From Vibrio sp. S17_S38 (GTDB lineage: Bacteria; Pseudomonadota; Gammaproteobacteria; Enterobacterales; Vibrionaceae): DNA of 64,000 nucleotides. This document shows positions 9,347 through 19,752 of the stretch, one piece after another. Below the pieces are notes generated by a model. It worked only from the letters and a program-made list of their open reading frames with translations. It had not been told where the DNA came from and ran no database searches. How positions within the stretch are numbered: the stretch's first letter is position 1; each line of letters begins with the position of its first letter. The position numbers were made by a program, and so were the translations under genes. The stretch is from the NCBI RefSeq assembly GCF_014694375.1, contig NZ_JAAUWW010000011.1, positions 62,001-126,000 on the forward strand. Reading direction: 5' to 3'.

Positions 9347-9382
9347 GCGGGCGTTAGAGGTTTCTCTCTCGCCCGCGTTTTT
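9347..9382 (+). terminator. Terminator after dnaK
   Basis: The GC-rich arms GCGGGCG and CGCCCGC are followed by GTTTTTC. This implies that dnaJ, 225 bases downstream, depends on readthrough or its own promoter. The rest of the 324-base dnaK-dnaJ gap holds only short inverted repeats (for example GCTAATG/CATTAGC at about 9555-9579) and no clear sigma-32 match. Confidence 0.8.
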
Positions 9383-9606
9383 CGATAAAATGCTAAATAA
9401 TAAATAGAAGGCTTAGAACTTATATTTATTGAGTTTTTATAGTACGGATAATATTAATTTGTCTCTCTTGATAAAAGTCAAACCTAGCTCGACGTTTTAT
9501 GAATAACAAAAACGAGCGGTTACAGTCGGTTTTTATCTAGACAGATAAATACATCGCTAATGCTTACCTGTGTCATTAGCTTTAAGAAGAAATTGGTGAA
9601 TCAAGC

Positions 9607-10746
9607 ATGTCAAAACGTGATCTTTATGAAGTACTCGGCGTCAGTCGTGATGCCGCTGAACGTGATATCAAAAAGGCGTATAAGCGTCTAGCGATGAAAT
9701 TCCATCCTGATAGAAATCAGGAAGCGGATGCAGCTGAAAAATTTAAAGAAGTAAAAGAAGCGTATGAAATTTTAACCGACGCTCAGAAAAGACAAGCTTA
9801 TGATCAACATGGTCATGCAGCCTTTGAGCAGGGCGGCATGGGCGGTGGAGGCGGCTTTAGTGGAGGCGGTGGTTTTGAAGATATGTTCGGTGATGTTTTC
9901 GGCGATATTTTCGGAGGTGGCGGCCGTCGTGGCGGCGGTCAACGTGCGCAACGCGGCTCTGATCTTCGTTACAACATGGAATTATCTTTAGAAGATGCAG
10001 TGCGTGGTTGTGAAAAAGAAATACGTATACCAACATTAGCAGAATGCGAAGTGTGCGATGGTAGTGGGGCAAAGGCAGGTTCGACGTCTCAAACATGTGG
10101 GACTTGTCATGGTCATGGCCAGGTGCAAATGCGTCAAGGTTTCTTTGCCGTACAACAAGCTTGTCCTACTTGTCATGGTAAAGGTAAGATTATTAAAGAT
10201 CCTTGTGGTTCTTGTCACGGTGAAGGCCGTAAACAAAAAAATAAAACGCTTAATGTTAAAATTCCAGCTGGTGTTGATACCGGTGATCGAATTCGCTTAA
10301 CTGGTGAAGGTGAAGCAGGAGAGCGTGGCGCTCCTGCTGGTGATTTATATGTTGAAGTGCATCTACGTCAGCATCATATTTTTGACCGTGATGGCAGTAA
10401 TTTGCATTGCGAAGTACCAGTAAGCTTTACGCTGGCTGCGTTAGGCGGTGAAGTCGAAGTACCGACATTAAATGGTCGCTTTAAACTGAAAGTACCGGCT
10501 GAAATGCAAACTGGACGTATGTTCCGTATGCGTGGAAAAGGTGTTAAGTCAGTACGAGGCGGTGCTGTCGGTGATTTGATTTGTAAGCTTGTAGTCGAAA
10601 CGCCGGTAAAACTAAGTTCTCATCAAAAAGAACTATTACGTGATTTGGAGGAATCCTTTGGTGGTGATGCGGGTCAAAAGCATAAGCCAAAATCGGAAGG
10701 TTTTTTCAATGGTGTGAAAAAATTCTTTGATGATTTGACTGGTTGA
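9607..10746 (+). CDS. dnaJ: Chaperone protein DnaJ (Hsp40, type I)
   Basis: Co-chaperone that stimulates DnaK ATPase and hands over substrates. The order of domains is complete: J domain at residues 1-70 with HPD at 33-35, and a Gly/Phe-rich linker (about 74-115) that is unusually rich in glycine runs. Four CxxCxGxG zinc motifs follow ([32 protein letters not shown]), then the two C-terminal substrate-binding domains. It has 379 residues, normal for type I. It follows dnaK with a terminator in between. Confidence 0.98.
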   Translation: MSKRDLYEVLGVSRDAAERDIKKAYKRLAMKFHPDRNQEADAAEKFKEVKEAYEILTDAQKRQAYDQHGHAAFEQGGMGGGGGFSGGGGFEDMFGDVFGDIFGGGGRRGGGQRAQRGSDLRYNMELSLEDAVRGCEKEIRIPTLAECEVCDGSGAKAGSTSQTCGTCHGHGQVQMRQGFFAVQQACPTCHGKGKIIKDPCGSCHGEGRKQKNKTLNVKIPAGVDTGDRIRLTGEGEAGERGAPAGDLYVEVHLRQHHIFDRDGSNLHCEVPVSFTLAALGGEVEVPTLNGRFKLKVPAEMQTGRMFRMRGKGVKSVRGGAVGDLICKLVVETPVKLSSHQKELLRDLEESFGGDAGQKHKPKSEGFFNGVKKFFDDLTG

Positions 10747-10767
10747 TTACAGTTTAAAATAGAGTGC

Positions 10768-10800
10768 AAAGCCTTCCACTGCGAAGGCTTTTTGCTTTTT
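10768..10800 (+). terminator. Terminator after dnaJ
   Basis: Arms AAAGCCTTC and GAAGGCTTT are followed by TTGCTTTTTT. This separates the chaperone block from the ftsB cluster. Confidence 0.85.
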
Positions 10801-10897
10801 TGGATGCTGCATATTTAGTCTTGCCATGGCTAATGCCTTAATAAGGTGAATAAGGTATGATTACCTTCAGATCTAAGACATTTTTTGTGAGTAAGTA

Positions 10898-11209
10898 ATG
10901 CGAATATTTACTTTAGTACTAATAGCCTTATTAGGTTTACTTCAATATGACCTATTTTTTGGGAAGAATGGAGTAACAGACTATAACGCTGTCCATTCGG
11001 ATATTGTTGTTCAAGAAGAAGTTAACGTTAGTTTGAAAAAGCGTAATGATTTGATGTTTGCTGAAATTGATGACTTACGTCAAGGGCTTGATGCGATTGA
11101 AGAAAGAGCTAGGCATGAGCTTGGTTTAATTAAAAATGGCGAGACTTTTTATCGAATTATGGGGGATGATACTGATGATAATTCCACTTTCAATTCTGAT
11201 GATGGTTAA
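10898..11209 (+). CDS. ftsB: Cell division protein FtsB
   Basis: A bitopic inner membrane protein that forms the FtsQLB complex and signals septal wall synthesis. The 103-residue protein has one N-terminal membrane helix (about residues 3-20, ending [12 protein letters not shown], the typical family segment). A short coiled coil and the conserved [20 protein letters not shown] stretch follow. The tail is acidic. It is the first gene of the ftsB-ispD-ispF-truD-surE-pcm-nlpD-rpoS run, with 12 bases to ispD. Confidence 0.94.
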   Translation: MRIFTLVLIALLGLLQYDLFFGKNGVTDYNAVHSDIVVQEEVNVSLKKRNDLMFAEIDDLRQGLDAIEERARHELGLIKNGETFYRIMGDDTDDNSTFNSDDG

Positions 11210-11221
11210 TAGAGTTTATTT

Positions 11222-12043
11222 ATGATTTCTTCATTATCTCATCATACACAAGATCATTGTTTTGCTGTTGTTGTTCCCGCGGCAGGTGTGGGGAAGCGTA
11301 TGCTAGCTAATCATCCTAAGCAGTATTTAATGCTGCACGGGAAAACAATATTAGAGCATACGATTGAACGTTTATTATCTCATCCTCTTATTGATTTAGT
11401 CATTGTCGCCATCAGTGATGATGACGAATATTTCCCTGCTTTATCTCTGGCCAATCGACAAGATGTAATACGAGTGAGTGGCGGTAAAGAGAGAGTTGAC
11501 TCGGTGCTGTCAGGCTTGGAATACCTAAGCTTGCACTATGCAACAAAATATCCTTGGGTACTTGTGCATGATGCTGCTCGTCCTTGTATTACTCATCACG
11601 ATATAAGCCAATTAGTTGCAGCATGTTGCCCTGCATTATCGAAAGTTTCGAGCGGATGCGGTGCGATTTTAGCATCGCCAGTTCGCGATACCATGAAGAA
11701 AGCGCAAGCCAAGATTGATAATCTGAGCCACGAGATTCGGATTAATACGACCGTAGACCGAAATCTATTATGGCATGCATTAACACCGCAGATGTTTCCT
11801 CTTAATGAGCTTAAACAGGCTCTGTCTTACGGTTTGCTAAATGGTATTACACTAACAGATGAAGCGTCCGCAATGGAGGCTATTGGTCAATTTCCATTAT
11901 TAGTCACAGGGCGTGCCGATAACATAAAAGTAACGCAGCCGGAAGACTTGGCTTTAGCTGAATTTTTCTTATATAAGCAAATGAATGACTTGGATCTAGG
12001 CAGGTCAATAGATCCAAGTGGAAGTTATAAGGGTATTCTATGA
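11222..12043 (+). CDS. ispD: 2-C-methyl-D-erythritol 4-phosphate cytidylyltransferase
   Basis: Third step of the MEP isoprenoid pathway: CTP + MEP to CDP-ME. Near the N-terminus is the nucleotide-binding loop [11 protein letters not shown]. Then come [10 protein letters not shown] and VHDAARPC, and later TDEASAMEA. At 273 residues it is longer than E. coli IspD (236): about 12 extra residues at the N-terminus and about 20 after the usual end near EFFLYKQ. Its last four bases overlap the ispF start (ATGA), suggesting translational coupling of two enzymes of the same pathway. Confidence 0.95.
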   Translation: MISSLSHHTQDHCFAVVVPAAGVGKRMLANHPKQYLMLHGKTILEHTIERLLSHPLIDLVIVAISDDDEYFPALSLANRQDVIRVSGGKERVDSVLSGLEYLSLHYATKYPWVLVHDAARPCITHHDISQLVAACCPALSKVSSGCGAILASPVRDTMKKAQAKIDNLSHEIRINTTVDRNLLWHALTPQMFPLNELKQALSYGLLNGITLTDEASAMEAIGQFPLLVTGRADNIKVTQPEDLALAEFFLYKQMNDLDLGRSIDPSGSYKGIL

Positions 12044-12525
12044 TTCGTATTGGACATGGCTTTGATGTACATAAATTTGGTGGTGATGGCCCTGTGATTA
12101 TTGGCGGTGTAGCTGTGCCTTATGAGCAAGGTTTAATTGCACATTCCGATGGTGATGTTGCATTACATGCACTTACGGATGCCTTATTAGGTGCCATTGC
12201 AGCGGGTGATATTGGTAAGCACTTCCCTGATACGGATGATAAGTGGAAAGGAGCAAATAGCCGAGATTTATTACGAGAAGTTTATTGTTTTGTGAAACAA
12301 AAAGGCTATGTACTTGGTAATGCAGATGTCACGATTATCGCCCAAGCGCCTAAAATGTTGCCCTATATTGAATCGATGCGAGGCGCTATCGCGGCTGACT
12401 TAGAAACGAATATCGATAATATTAATGTTAAAGCGACGACAACTGAAAAACTTGGCTTTACAGGACGAAAAGAAGGCATTGCTTGTGAAGCTGTGGTTTT
12501 AATTCATCGCTCTGAATCGAAGTAA
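12040..12525 (+). CDS. ispF: 2-C-methyl-D-erythritol 2,4-cyclodiphosphate synthase
   Basis: Converts CDP-ME 2-phosphate into the cyclic diphosphate of the MEP pathway; a zinc-dependent trimer in the cytoplasm. Metal ligands are visible as D9 and H11 (GFDVHKF) and H43 ([11 protein letters not shown]). The C-terminal [19 protein letters not shown] signature is intact. It has 161 residues, the normal length. It overlaps ispD by 4 bases. Confidence 0.97.
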   Translation: MIRIGHGFDVHKFGGDGPVIIGGVAVPYEQGLIAHSDGDVALHALTDALLGAIAAGDIGKHFPDTDDKWKGANSRDLLREVYCFVKQKGYVLGNADVTIIAQAPKMLPYIESMRGAIAADLETNIDNINVKATTTEKLGFTGRKEGIACEAVVLIHRSESK

Positions 12526-12559
12526 TCTACCCCAACTACAGAATATGACTAAGAATATT

Positions 12560-13609
12560 ATGACAGACATTTTAGCCTCATTGGCTTATCAATTAAGTAA
12601 ACCTATCGCCGAAGCTAAAGTTAAAGCTCAAGCATGTGATTTCCAAGTGATGGAAGATTTAGGCTTTGATTTTTCCGGTAACGGCGAACACTTGATGGTG
12701 AAAATTCGCAAGCAAGGTGAAAATACTAGTTATGTCGCCAATGAACTAGCTAAAGCTTGTGGAGTTCCGTCTAAAAATGTTGGTTGGGCCGGATTAAAAG
12801 ATCGTCATGCGATAACGGAACAATGGTTAAGTGTACAAGGTGGCAAAAAAGACGATTTTAATATTGCCCAATTTGAAGCTGAACATCCAACCGTACAAAT
12901 TTTAGAGACGGCTTATCATCATAAAAAATTACGCCCTGGTGATTTGATTGGCAATCAATTTGTGATCCGCTTGACTGAAGTGTCGAATATTGAAGATATC
13001 TGTCAGCGACTTGAACAAATAAAATTATCAGGTGTGCCTAATTATTATGGGGCTCAACGCTTTGGTCAAGACGGAAATAATTTAGAAGAAGCACGTCGAT
13101 GGGGGCGTGAGAATGTACGCACCCGAAATCAAAATAAACGTAGCCTTTATCTTTCAACAGCACGCTCTTGGATCTTTAATCAAGTGGTTTCTCACCGGAT
13201 TGAAGCGCAGCTATTTTCACAATTACTTAATGGCGACATTGTGATTAATTCCAAAGGCGATCAGAGTGTAGTTGATGAAACCAATCTTGCTGAGTTACAA
13301 GTGCAACTTGAAAATGAAACGCTGCAATTGTCCGCACCATTAGCTGGCGACAATGCACTGCCAACTCGCAATGATGCCCAACAATTAGAAAAACCATTTC
13401 TAGATGCAGAGCCTGATCTTATGAAACTGATCTGTGGCAATCGTATGCGCCATGATCGCCGTCCTGTCGCTTTGTATGCACAAAACCTAACTTGGTCAAC
13501 AGAAGCTACGGCAGTCACATTGTCATTTGGTTTACCCGCTGGCTGCTTTGCGACGTCTATTTTACGCGAGCTTATCAACGAAATCGCATTTGAGCGTACT
13601 TACGATTAA
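12560..13609 (+). CDS. truD: tRNA pseudouridine(13) synthase TruD
   Basis: Makes pseudouridine 13 in tRNA-Glu. The catalytic aspartate lies in the motif [13 protein letters not shown], and other family stretches are [12 protein letters not shown] and [11 protein letters not shown]. Two in-frame starts exist, ATG 12545 and ATG 12560. I prefer 12560 because the protein then begins [10 protein letters not shown], which aligns with the start I remember for vibrio TruD; neither has a strong ribosome site. Length from 12560 is 349 residues. Neighbouring ispF and surE are co-directional. Confidence 0.93.
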   Translation: MTDILASLAYQLSKPIAEAKVKAQACDFQVMEDLGFDFSGNGEHLMVKIRKQGENTSYVANELAKACGVPSKNVGWAGLKDRHAITEQWLSVQGGKKDDFNIAQFEAEHPTVQILETAYHHKKLRPGDLIGNQFVIRLTEVSNIEDICQRLEQIKLSGVPNYYGAQRFGQDGNNLEEARRWGRENVRTRNQNKRSLYLSTARSWIFNQVVSHRIEAQLFSQLLNGDIVINSKGDQSVVDETNLAELQVQLENETLQLSAPLAGDNALPTRNDAQQLEKPFLDAEPDLMKLICGNRMRHDRRPVALYAQNLTWSTEATAVTLSFGLPAGCFATSILRELINEIAFERTYD

Positions 13610-13638
13610 AAATTGGCTGCAAGATTAAAGGATTAGAG

Positions 13639-14376
13639 ATGAAAATATTGCTCAGTAACGATGATGGCGTTCATGCTCAAGGTCTCAATACGTTAGCTAA
13701 AGTGTTATCTGATATTGGCGAAGTGATTATTGTTGCGCCGGATAGAAACCGTTCAGGAGCTTCTAATTCATTAACCTTAGAAAGTCCATTACGCGTTAAT
13801 CAAATTCGTCCTAATGTATATTCAGTACAAGGAACACCAACGGACTGTGTGCATTTTGCTTTAAATGAATTAATGAAAGATGATCTGCCTGAGGTGTTAG
13901 TATCGGGTATTAACCATGGCGCTAATCTTGGTGATGATGTGTTGTATTCTGGGACGGTGGCAGCGGCAATGGAAGGGCATTTTCTAGGTGTACAAGCCAT
14001 TGCAATTTCATTGGTGGGAAATACCCATTTTGATACCGCAGCCCAAATTGCTAAAGATTTAGTGCTACAGCATATTCAACAACCTATTCCTGAACAGCAG
14101 TTGATTAACGTTAATGTGCCTAATCTTGCATTAGAAGAGTTATCTGGTACTCGGATCACTCGTCTTGGCGCTCGTCATCACGCTGAAGATATGATTAAAC
14201 AGTTGGATCCCCGTGGTCAAGAAGTGTATTGGCTTGGGCCTCCGGGGAAAGAGGCTGATTGTGGAGAAGGAACGGATTTCTATGCGATAGAGAAAGGTGA
14301 AGTATCTATTACACCATTGATAGTCGATCTTACCGCACACAAGGCCATCAATAATATGAATGACTGGTTGAAGTAG
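13639..14376 (+). CDS. surE: 5'/3'-nucleotidase SurE
   Basis: A metal-dependent survival-protein phosphatase acting on nucleoside monophosphates and short polyphosphate. The N-terminal metal site [13 protein letters not shown] (D8, D9), the [14 protein letters not shown] loop and the [19 protein letters not shown] motif are intact. It has 245 residues, the usual size. A good AGAG ribosome site precedes the ATG. It belongs to the surE-pcm-nlpD-rpoS stationary-phase cluster conserved across gammaproteobacteria. Confidence 0.97.
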   Translation: MKILLSNDDGVHAQGLNTLAKVLSDIGEVIIVAPDRNRSGASNSLTLESPLRVNQIRPNVYSVQGTPTDCVHFALNELMKDDLPEVLVSGINHGANLGDDVLYSGTVAAAMEGHFLGVQAIAISLVGNTHFDTAAQIAKDLVLQHIQQPIPEQQLINVNVPNLALEELSGTRITRLGARHHAEDMIKQLDPRGQEVYWLGPPGKEADCGEGTDFYAIEKGEVSITPLIVDLTAHKAINNMNDWLK

Positions 14377-14433
14377 TCTGCTTGATTGAAGCGAGTGTTT
14401 TTGTAACCTAATAGAGAGTATATACAGGCAATA

Positions 14434-15060
14434 ATGAATAATATTAAAGCCAATAAATTAGTGACGTTTTTAATTGATAATGGAATAACCGATCCTAATA
14501 TTTTAGAAGTGATGCGTATTGTGCCAAGGGAGTATTTCTTACCCGAAGCAATGCGGCATCAAGCTTATGATAATAATGCGCTTCCTATCGGCGCAGGCCA
14601 AACGATCTCTCAGCCTTATATTGTAGCCAAAATGACTCAATTACTTGAGCTTAAACCGCATAGTCGTGTACTTGAAATCGGGACTGGATCTGGTTATCAG
14701 ACGGCAGTGCTATCCAAATTAGTTGATCATGTTTACTCCGTTGAACGAATCAAGTCTTTACAATGGAATGCCAAGCGCTTACTGAAACAACTTGATATCT
14801 ATAACATATCAACGAAACATGCTGATGGTTGGCAAGGTTGGGCTGCAAAAGGTCCATATGACGCCATTATTGTGACAGCTGCTGCTTGCCATCTTCCTGA
14901 AGCACTTGTTGACCAACTTGCAGATGGTGGCCGTTTAATCATTCCAATAGGTGATGAACATCAAGATTTAATAAAAATAGAAAAACGACAAGGTGAGTGT
15001 ATTTCTACTTTGGTAGAAGCCGTTAGATTCGTCCCTCTAATTTCTGGGGAATTGGCATAA
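14434..15060 (+). CDS. pcm: Protein-L-isoaspartate O-methyltransferase
   Basis: Repairs isoaspartyl residues in ageing proteins using S-adenosylmethionine. The SAM-binding motif [15 protein letters not shown], the family region [19 protein letters not shown] and the late motif [12 protein letters not shown] are all seen. It has 208 residues, as in E. coli. Only one base separates its stop from the nlpD start codon, so the two are almost certainly co-translated. Confidence 0.97.
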   Translation: MNNIKANKLVTFLIDNGITDPNILEVMRIVPREYFLPEAMRHQAYDNNALPIGAGQTISQPYIVAKMTQLLELKPHSRVLEIGTGSGYQTAVLSKLVDHVYSVERIKSLQWNAKRLLKQLDIYNISTKHADGWQGWAAKGPYDAIIVTAAACHLPEALVDQLADGGRLIIPIGDEHQDLIKIEKRQGECISTLVEAVRFVPLISGELA

Positions 15061-15061
15061 A

Positions 15062-15883
15062 TTGAATAGGATTTTGGTGTTGCATTGGATTAAATATAGT
15101 GTCGCGACTATCGTCTTACTTGCATTTTTAGCAGGTTGTGCACTACCAGGAAATAAAGATAGCCGAGGCAGCTTTAAAGGTAGCTACTATGAGGTTCAAA
15201 AGGGTGACAGTGTTTATTTTATCTCTTACTTATCGGATAAAGATGTTAATGACATTATTCGTTATAACCACCTGAAACCACCTTATACCATCCGGCCTGG
15301 GCAAAAACTTAACCTGTGGCGATCCGTATATGTAGCGCCTAGATTTGATGGGACAGGGGCTGGTGATAGTCAAATTAGTGCCTCATCTACGACTAAAGTT
15401 GTGCATAAAGATGCCTCAGAGCCTGTTGTGCAATCAAAATCAGGAGAGTATGTTGATAGCTCAAGTAAACAAAATGTTAACCAATCTGTCACCCAGTCAA
15501 CACAAAATAATGAAAAAGTAGATAAATGGGTGTGGCCAACCAGAGGCCGAGTAATTGCTAAGTTTGCCTTAGGCGATCAAGGTAATAAAGGTCTCGATAT
15601 AGCCGGTCAGCGAGGACAAGATGTATTGGCAACGGCTGCCGGAGTTGTGGTGTATGCAGGTAATGCTCTTCGAGGTTACGGAAACCTTATTATTATAAAA
15701 CATAATGAAGAATACCTAAGTGCTTATGCGCATAATGATCGCCTGCTGATAACGGAAGGTCAAAGTGTAAAAGCTGGCCAGAAAATTGCATCAATGGGAA
15801 GTACGGGCACCAACAGTGTTCGGTTACATTTTGAAATTAGATACAAAGGTAAGCCAGTTAATCCAAATAACTACTTACCATAA
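15062..15883 (+). CDS. nlpD: Murein hydrolase activator NlpD (LysM and degenerate LytM lipoprotein)
   Basis: A septal lipoprotein that in E. coli activates the amidase AmiC. The start is TTG, with GGGGAA about 10 bases upstream; no better in-frame start exists. The lipobox is FLAGC (C26). A LysM domain follows at about residues 41-87, then a Ser/Gln-rich linker and a LytM/M23 fold from about 155. The M23 zinc ligands are lost: the HxxxD motif reads NKGLD and the HxH motif reads RLHFE. That is expected for an activator, not a hydrolase. In relatives the main rpoS promoter lies inside nlpD. Confidence 0.94.
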   Translation: MNRILVLHWIKYSVATIVLLAFLAGCALPGNKDSRGSFKGSYYEVQKGDSVYFISYLSDKDVNDIIRYNHLKPPYTIRPGQKLNLWRSVYVAPRFDGTGAGDSQISASSTTKVVHKDASEPVVQSKSGEYVDSSSKQNVNQSVTQSTQNNEKVDKWVWPTRGRVIAKFALGDQGNKGLDIAGQRGQDVLATAAGVVVYAGNALRGYGNLIIIKHNEEYLSAYAHNDRLLITEGQSVKAGQKIASMGSTGTNSVRLHFEIRYKGKPVNPNNYLP

Positions 15884-15937
15884 ATGACATATTAGGTTGT
15901 TATGTCTTGCTAACTTAATTCGCCAGGGGAGGCGCTT

Positions 15938-16903
15938 ATGAGTATCAGCAATGCAGTCGCTAAAATAAATGACATCGATGACAATGAATTTGATGTTGAA
16001 GCAGTAGAAGCTCAAACACGAAAAGATGACAAAAAAGAAGAGTATGAGATTTCGACAAAAAGTCTTGATGCTACTCAAATTTATCTAAGTGAGATTGGTT
16101 TCTCTCCACTCCTTACCGCAGAAGAAGAAGTGTTATATGCACGTCGAGCCCTTCGAGGTGATGCTGCTGCTCGTAAACGTATGATCGAAAGTAACCTGCG
16201 ATTAGTCGTTAAAATTTCTCGTCGCTATAATAGCCGTGGTCTTGCATTACTTGATTTGATTGAAGAGGGTAATCTTGGCCTTATTCGTGCAGTCGAAAAA
16301 TTTGATCCAGAAAGAGGTTTTCGTTTTTCAACGTATGCGACTTGGTGGATCAGGCAAACCATTGAACGCGCATTAATGAATCAAACTCGCACCATTCGAT
16401 TACCGATTCATGTGGTTAAAGAATTAAATATCTATTTGCGTACTGCTCGTGAATTAGCACAAAAATTGGATCATGAACCAACCGCTGAAGAAATCGCAAA
16501 AACATTGGATAAACCAGTGGAAGATGTCAGTAAAATGCTGCGTTTGAATGAGCGTATTAGCTCGGTTGATACTCCGATTGGTGGTGATGGCGAGAAAGCA
16601 TTATTAGACATTATTCCTGACATTCACAATTCTGATCCAGAAGTATCGACTCAAGATGATGATATTCGTAATTCACTTATGAATTGGTTAGATGAGTTGA
16701 ACCCAAAACAAAAAGAAGTATTAGCACGACGCTTTGGGCTTCTAGGTTACGAGCCATCCACTTTAGAGGAAGTAGGGCGTGAAATTAGCTTAACTCGTGA
16801 ACGTGTTCGTCAAATTCAAGTTGAAGGCTTACGTCGTTTAAGAGAGATACTCGTGAAACAAGGCTTGAATATGGAGTCATTGTTCGACGTTGAAAATGAT
16901 TAG
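15938..16903 (+). CDS. rpoS: RNA polymerase sigma factor RpoS (sigma-S)
   Basis: The master sigma factor of stationary phase and general stress. Region 2 includes [17 protein letters not shown], the core-binding stretch [17 protein letters not shown] and the -10 recognition segment [16 protein letters not shown]. Region 4 ends with a helix-turn-helix, [20 protein letters not shown]. The 321-residue length is close to E. coli RpoS (330). A strong AGGGGAGG ribosome site precedes the ATG. It follows nlpD by 54 bases and is convergent with mutS. Confidence 0.98.
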   Translation: MSISNAVAKINDIDDNEFDVEAVEAQTRKDDKKEEYEISTKSLDATQIYLSEIGFSPLLTAEEEVLYARRALRGDAAARKRMIESNLRLVVKISRRYNSRGLALLDLIEEGNLGLIRAVEKFDPERGFRFSTYATWWIRQTIERALMNQTRTIRLPIHVVKELNIYLRTARELAQKLDHEPTAEEIAKTLDKPVEDVSKMLRLNERISSVDTPIGGDGEKALLDIIPDIHNSDPEVSTQDDDIRNSLMNWLDELNPKQKEVLARRFGLLGYEPSTLEEVGREISLTRERVRQIQVEGLRRLREILVKQGLNMESLFDVEND

Positions 16904-16944
16904 TTTTAAGCTGGAAATTCTAAATAATTAAGAACTAGAAACAT

Positions 16945-16977
16945 AAAAAGGAAGCCTCATCATGGCTTCCTTTTTTG
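16945..16977. terminator. Bidirectional terminator between rpoS and mutS
   Basis: Arms AAAAAGGAAGCC and GGCTTCCTTTTTT enclose a 7-base loop. A and T runs on both sides let it serve both convergent genes. Confidence 0.92.
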
Positions 16978-16990
16978 TTATTAATCAGGC

Positions 16991-19561
16991 TTATAATAAT
17001 GTTTTAAGTCGATATAATGCTTCTAAAGCTTCACGTGGGCTCATATCATCAGGGTTTAGTTGGGCTAGTGCTTGATCTAACTCACTCGGATCAGGGATCA
17101 AACTGAGTTGTTGTTCCACTATCATCGGTTTTACTTCATGACTGTGTGGAACTGCCTTTTGCTGACCGAGTGACTCTAGTTGCTTGAGTTTATTTTTAGC
17201 TTGAGTGATCACCTGCTTTGGGACACCCGCTAAGCTGGCAACTGCTAAGCCATATGATTTACTCGCCGCGCCTTCTTGTACTGCATGCATGAAAGCAATA
17301 GTGTCGCCATGTTCAATTGCATCAAGATGTACATTGGCGAGATTATCTATTTGGTTGGGCAGTTCGGTAAGCTCAAAATAGTGGGTGGCAAATAAGGTTA
17401 AAGCGCCGATTTTGGTTGCCAACCAATGTGCACTTGCCCACGCTAATGACAAACCATCATAAGTACTAGTGCCACGGCCAATTTCATCCATCAGCACTAA
17501 ACTGTTTTTAGTTGCGTTGTGTAAAATATTCGCAGTTTCTGTCATTTCGACCATGAAAGTAGATCGCCCAGAAGCCAGATCGTCCTGCGCCCCAATGCGC
17601 GTGAAAATTCGGTCAATAGATCCTATCGTTGCTGATTCTGCTGGAACATAACTCCCTATATGAGCGAGTAATGCGATCAAAGCCGTTTGGCGCATATAAG
17701 TGGATTTACCCCCCATATTTGGCCCCGTAATAATCAACATTTGGCGCATTGGGTTTAGCTCAATTGGGTTGGCAATAAAAGGTTCACTTAATACTTGCTC
17801 AACGACAGGGTGGCGACCAGCCGTGATGCTTAGACCTGCGGTTTTAGTTATGGTTGGTCGGCAATAGTTGAGTGTATCGGCCCGTTCCGCTAAGTTTTGC
17901 AATACATCTAATTGAGATAACGCGGAAGCTAGATTTTGCATCGCTTCAAGATCGGGCATTAATAAATCAAATAACTCTTCCCATAATCGTTTCTCTAGAG
18001 CTAACGCCTTAGATTTAGAATTAAGCACTTTGTCTTCGTGCTCTTTTAATTCAGGAATAATGTACCGTTCAGCATTTTTTAATGTTTGGCGACGAACATA
18101 GTGCGGTGGAGCTAAATGGCTTTGGCCTCGGCTAATTTGAATAAAAAAGCCGTGCACATTGTTGTAGCCAACTTTTAAGCTTTCAATGCCATGTCGTTCT
18201 TTTTCATCCGCTTCCATCTTATCTAAATAATCTTTTGCACCATCTGCAAGGTTTCTCAGTTCATCAAGTTCGGCGCTATAACCTGCTTCTAAAACACCAC
18301 CATCACGGATCACTACGGGTGGGTTTTCTTTAATCGCACGCTCAAGTAACTCACAAATGGAATCCATTGGTTGAGTTAACTTGGTTAGATCTTGTAGGTA
18401 TTCATGTTGAAAATTGCTAGAAATTGTCGACAGTTCAGGGAGTTGTTGCATTGCATTACGTAGACGTGCGAGATCTCTTGGTCTAGCTGAACGAAGTGCG
18501 AGACGAGCGAGAATTCGTTCAATATCACCAATGCCCTTTAACACAGGATGTAAATCAGAAAAGTAGGTGTTTTGTTTTAATTCGTTAATAGCATCAAGAC
18601 GTTGATTCAGTGTTTGGCTATTACGCACAGGTTGATGTAGCCAACGTTTAAACATCCGACTGCCCATTGGAGTCGCGGTGTGATCGAGCACTTCTGCTAA
18701 CGTATTATCGCTTCCGCCTGCTAAATTTTGGGTAATTTCTAAATTACGACGCGTAGCAGCATCTAAAATCACAGAGTCATCTTGGCGGTCTAAAGTTAAT
18801 GAACGAATATGCGGCAAAGCGGTGCGTTGGGTATCTTTGACATATTGAATTAAACAGCCAGCAGCACATAAGCCGAGATTGGCGCTTTCTACTCCAAAAC
18901 CAACCAAGTCACGCGTGCCAAATTGCAAGTTGAGTTGCTGTTTGGCGGTATCGAGTTCAAACTCCCAAACGGGACGACGGCGTTGTCCTTTGATTTTTTC
19001 AAGTAATGCTCTGCTGGCAAAATCTTCTGGGTAGAGTAATTCTTTTGGTGAGGTTCTCTGTAATTCGGCTTGCATGGATTCAAAGCTTTGCGGTTCACAT
19101 AACTGAAAGCGGCCTGATGTCATATCTAACGTTGCGTATCCAAATTTATCGTTTTGTTGATAAATAGCCGCGACTAAATTATCGATACGTTCAGGCAATA
19201 AAGCTTCATCGGTGACGGTGCCGGGCGTGACAATGCGGACTACTTTTCGCTCAACTGGCCCTTTGCTGGTAGCAGGATCGCCAACTTGTTCACAAATGGC
19301 GACTGATTCACCTAGTTGTACTAATTTTGCCAAATAACCTTCGACAGCATGATAAGGCACGCCAGCCATCGGGATAGGCTCACCCGCAGAAGCACCACGT
19401 TTGGTCAATGATATGTCTAATAACTGAGAAGCGCGTTTGGCATCGCTATAGAATAATTCATAAAAATCACCCATACGATAGAACAGCAAAATATCAGGGT
19501 TTTCCGCTTTTAAACGTAAATATTGCTGCATCATTGGTGTATGAGTTTCTGTTTTTACCAC
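16991..19561 (-). CDS. mutS: DNA mismatch repair protein MutS
   Basis: Recognises mispairs and recruits MutL. It has 856 residues (E. coli 853). The mismatch-reading F-x-E motif is F33-Y-E35 in MGDFYELF. Near the C-terminus are Walker [10 protein letters not shown], the [14 protein letters not shown] segment and the dimerisation helix-turn-helix. The start is GTG, with GGTGAT just upstream, and the protein then runs [16 protein letters not shown] as the family does. The interval between mutS and rpoS is hypervariable in enterics; here the two genes are directly adjacent. Confidence 0.97.
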   Translation of the reverse strand: MVKTETHTPMMQQYLRLKAENPDILLFYRMGDFYELFYSDAKRASQLLDISLTKRGASAGEPIPMAGVPYHAVEGYLAKLVQLGESVAICEQVGDPATSKGPVERKVVRIVTPGTVTDEALLPERIDNLVAAIYQQNDKFGYATLDMTSGRFQLCEPQSFESMQAELQRTSPKELLYPEDFASRALLEKIKGQRRRPVWEFELDTAKQQLNLQFGTRDLVGFGVESANLGLCAAGCLIQYVKDTQRTALPHIRSLTLDRQDDSVILDAATRRNLEITQNLAGGSDNTLAEVLDHTATPMGSRMFKRWLHQPVRNSQTLNQRLDAINELKQNTYFSDLHPVLKGIGDIERILARLALRSARPRDLARLRNAMQQLPELSTISSNFQHEYLQDLTKLTQPMDSICELLERAIKENPPVVIRDGGVLEAGYSAELDELRNLADGAKDYLDKMEADEKERHGIESLKVGYNNVHGFFIQISRGQSHLAPPHYVRRQTLKNAERYIIPELKEHEDKVLNSKSKALALEKRLWEELFDLLMPDLEAMQNLASALSQLDVLQNLAERADTLNYCRPTITKTAGLSITAGRHPVVEQVLSEPFIANPIELNPMRQMLIITGPNMGGKSTYMRQTALIALLAHIGSYVPAESATIGSIDRIFTRIGAQDDLASGRSTFMVEMTETANILHNATKNSLVLMDEIGRGTSTYDGLSLAWASAHWLATKIGALTLFATHYFELTELPNQIDNLANVHLDAIEHGDTIAFMHAVQEGAASKSYGLAVASLAGVPKQVITQAKNKLKQLESLGQQKAVPHSHEVKPMIVEQQLSLIPDPSELDQALAQLNPDDMSPREALEALYRLKTLL

Positions 19562-19689
19562 GCTATCACCCAGTCTTTCGATTAAAATATCAAGTATTCT
19601 GCCATGATATTTTTCATGACTTTAGAAAGCAATTGGAAAGGCGTGATTAAAGAGATTAATTTAAGAGAAGCATTAATACACCGGATATG

Positions 19690-19722
19690 AAAAATGACTC
19701 AAGCCAATCGGTTTGAGTCATT
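19690..19722 (-). terminator. Terminator after the TRAP permease gene
   Basis: Arms AATGACTCAA and TTGAGTCATT are followed on the minus strand by a T-run. It lies 31 bases past the permease stop codon and before mutS. Confidence 0.75.
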
Positions 19723-19752
19723 GATATGATATCTGATTTGAGTCAAATATGA

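Noticed and set aside
9460..9490. CTTGAT with a weak downstream element as a sigma-32 promoter for dnaJ
   Set aside because: The -10 part does not resemble CCCCATnT; the match is no better than chance.
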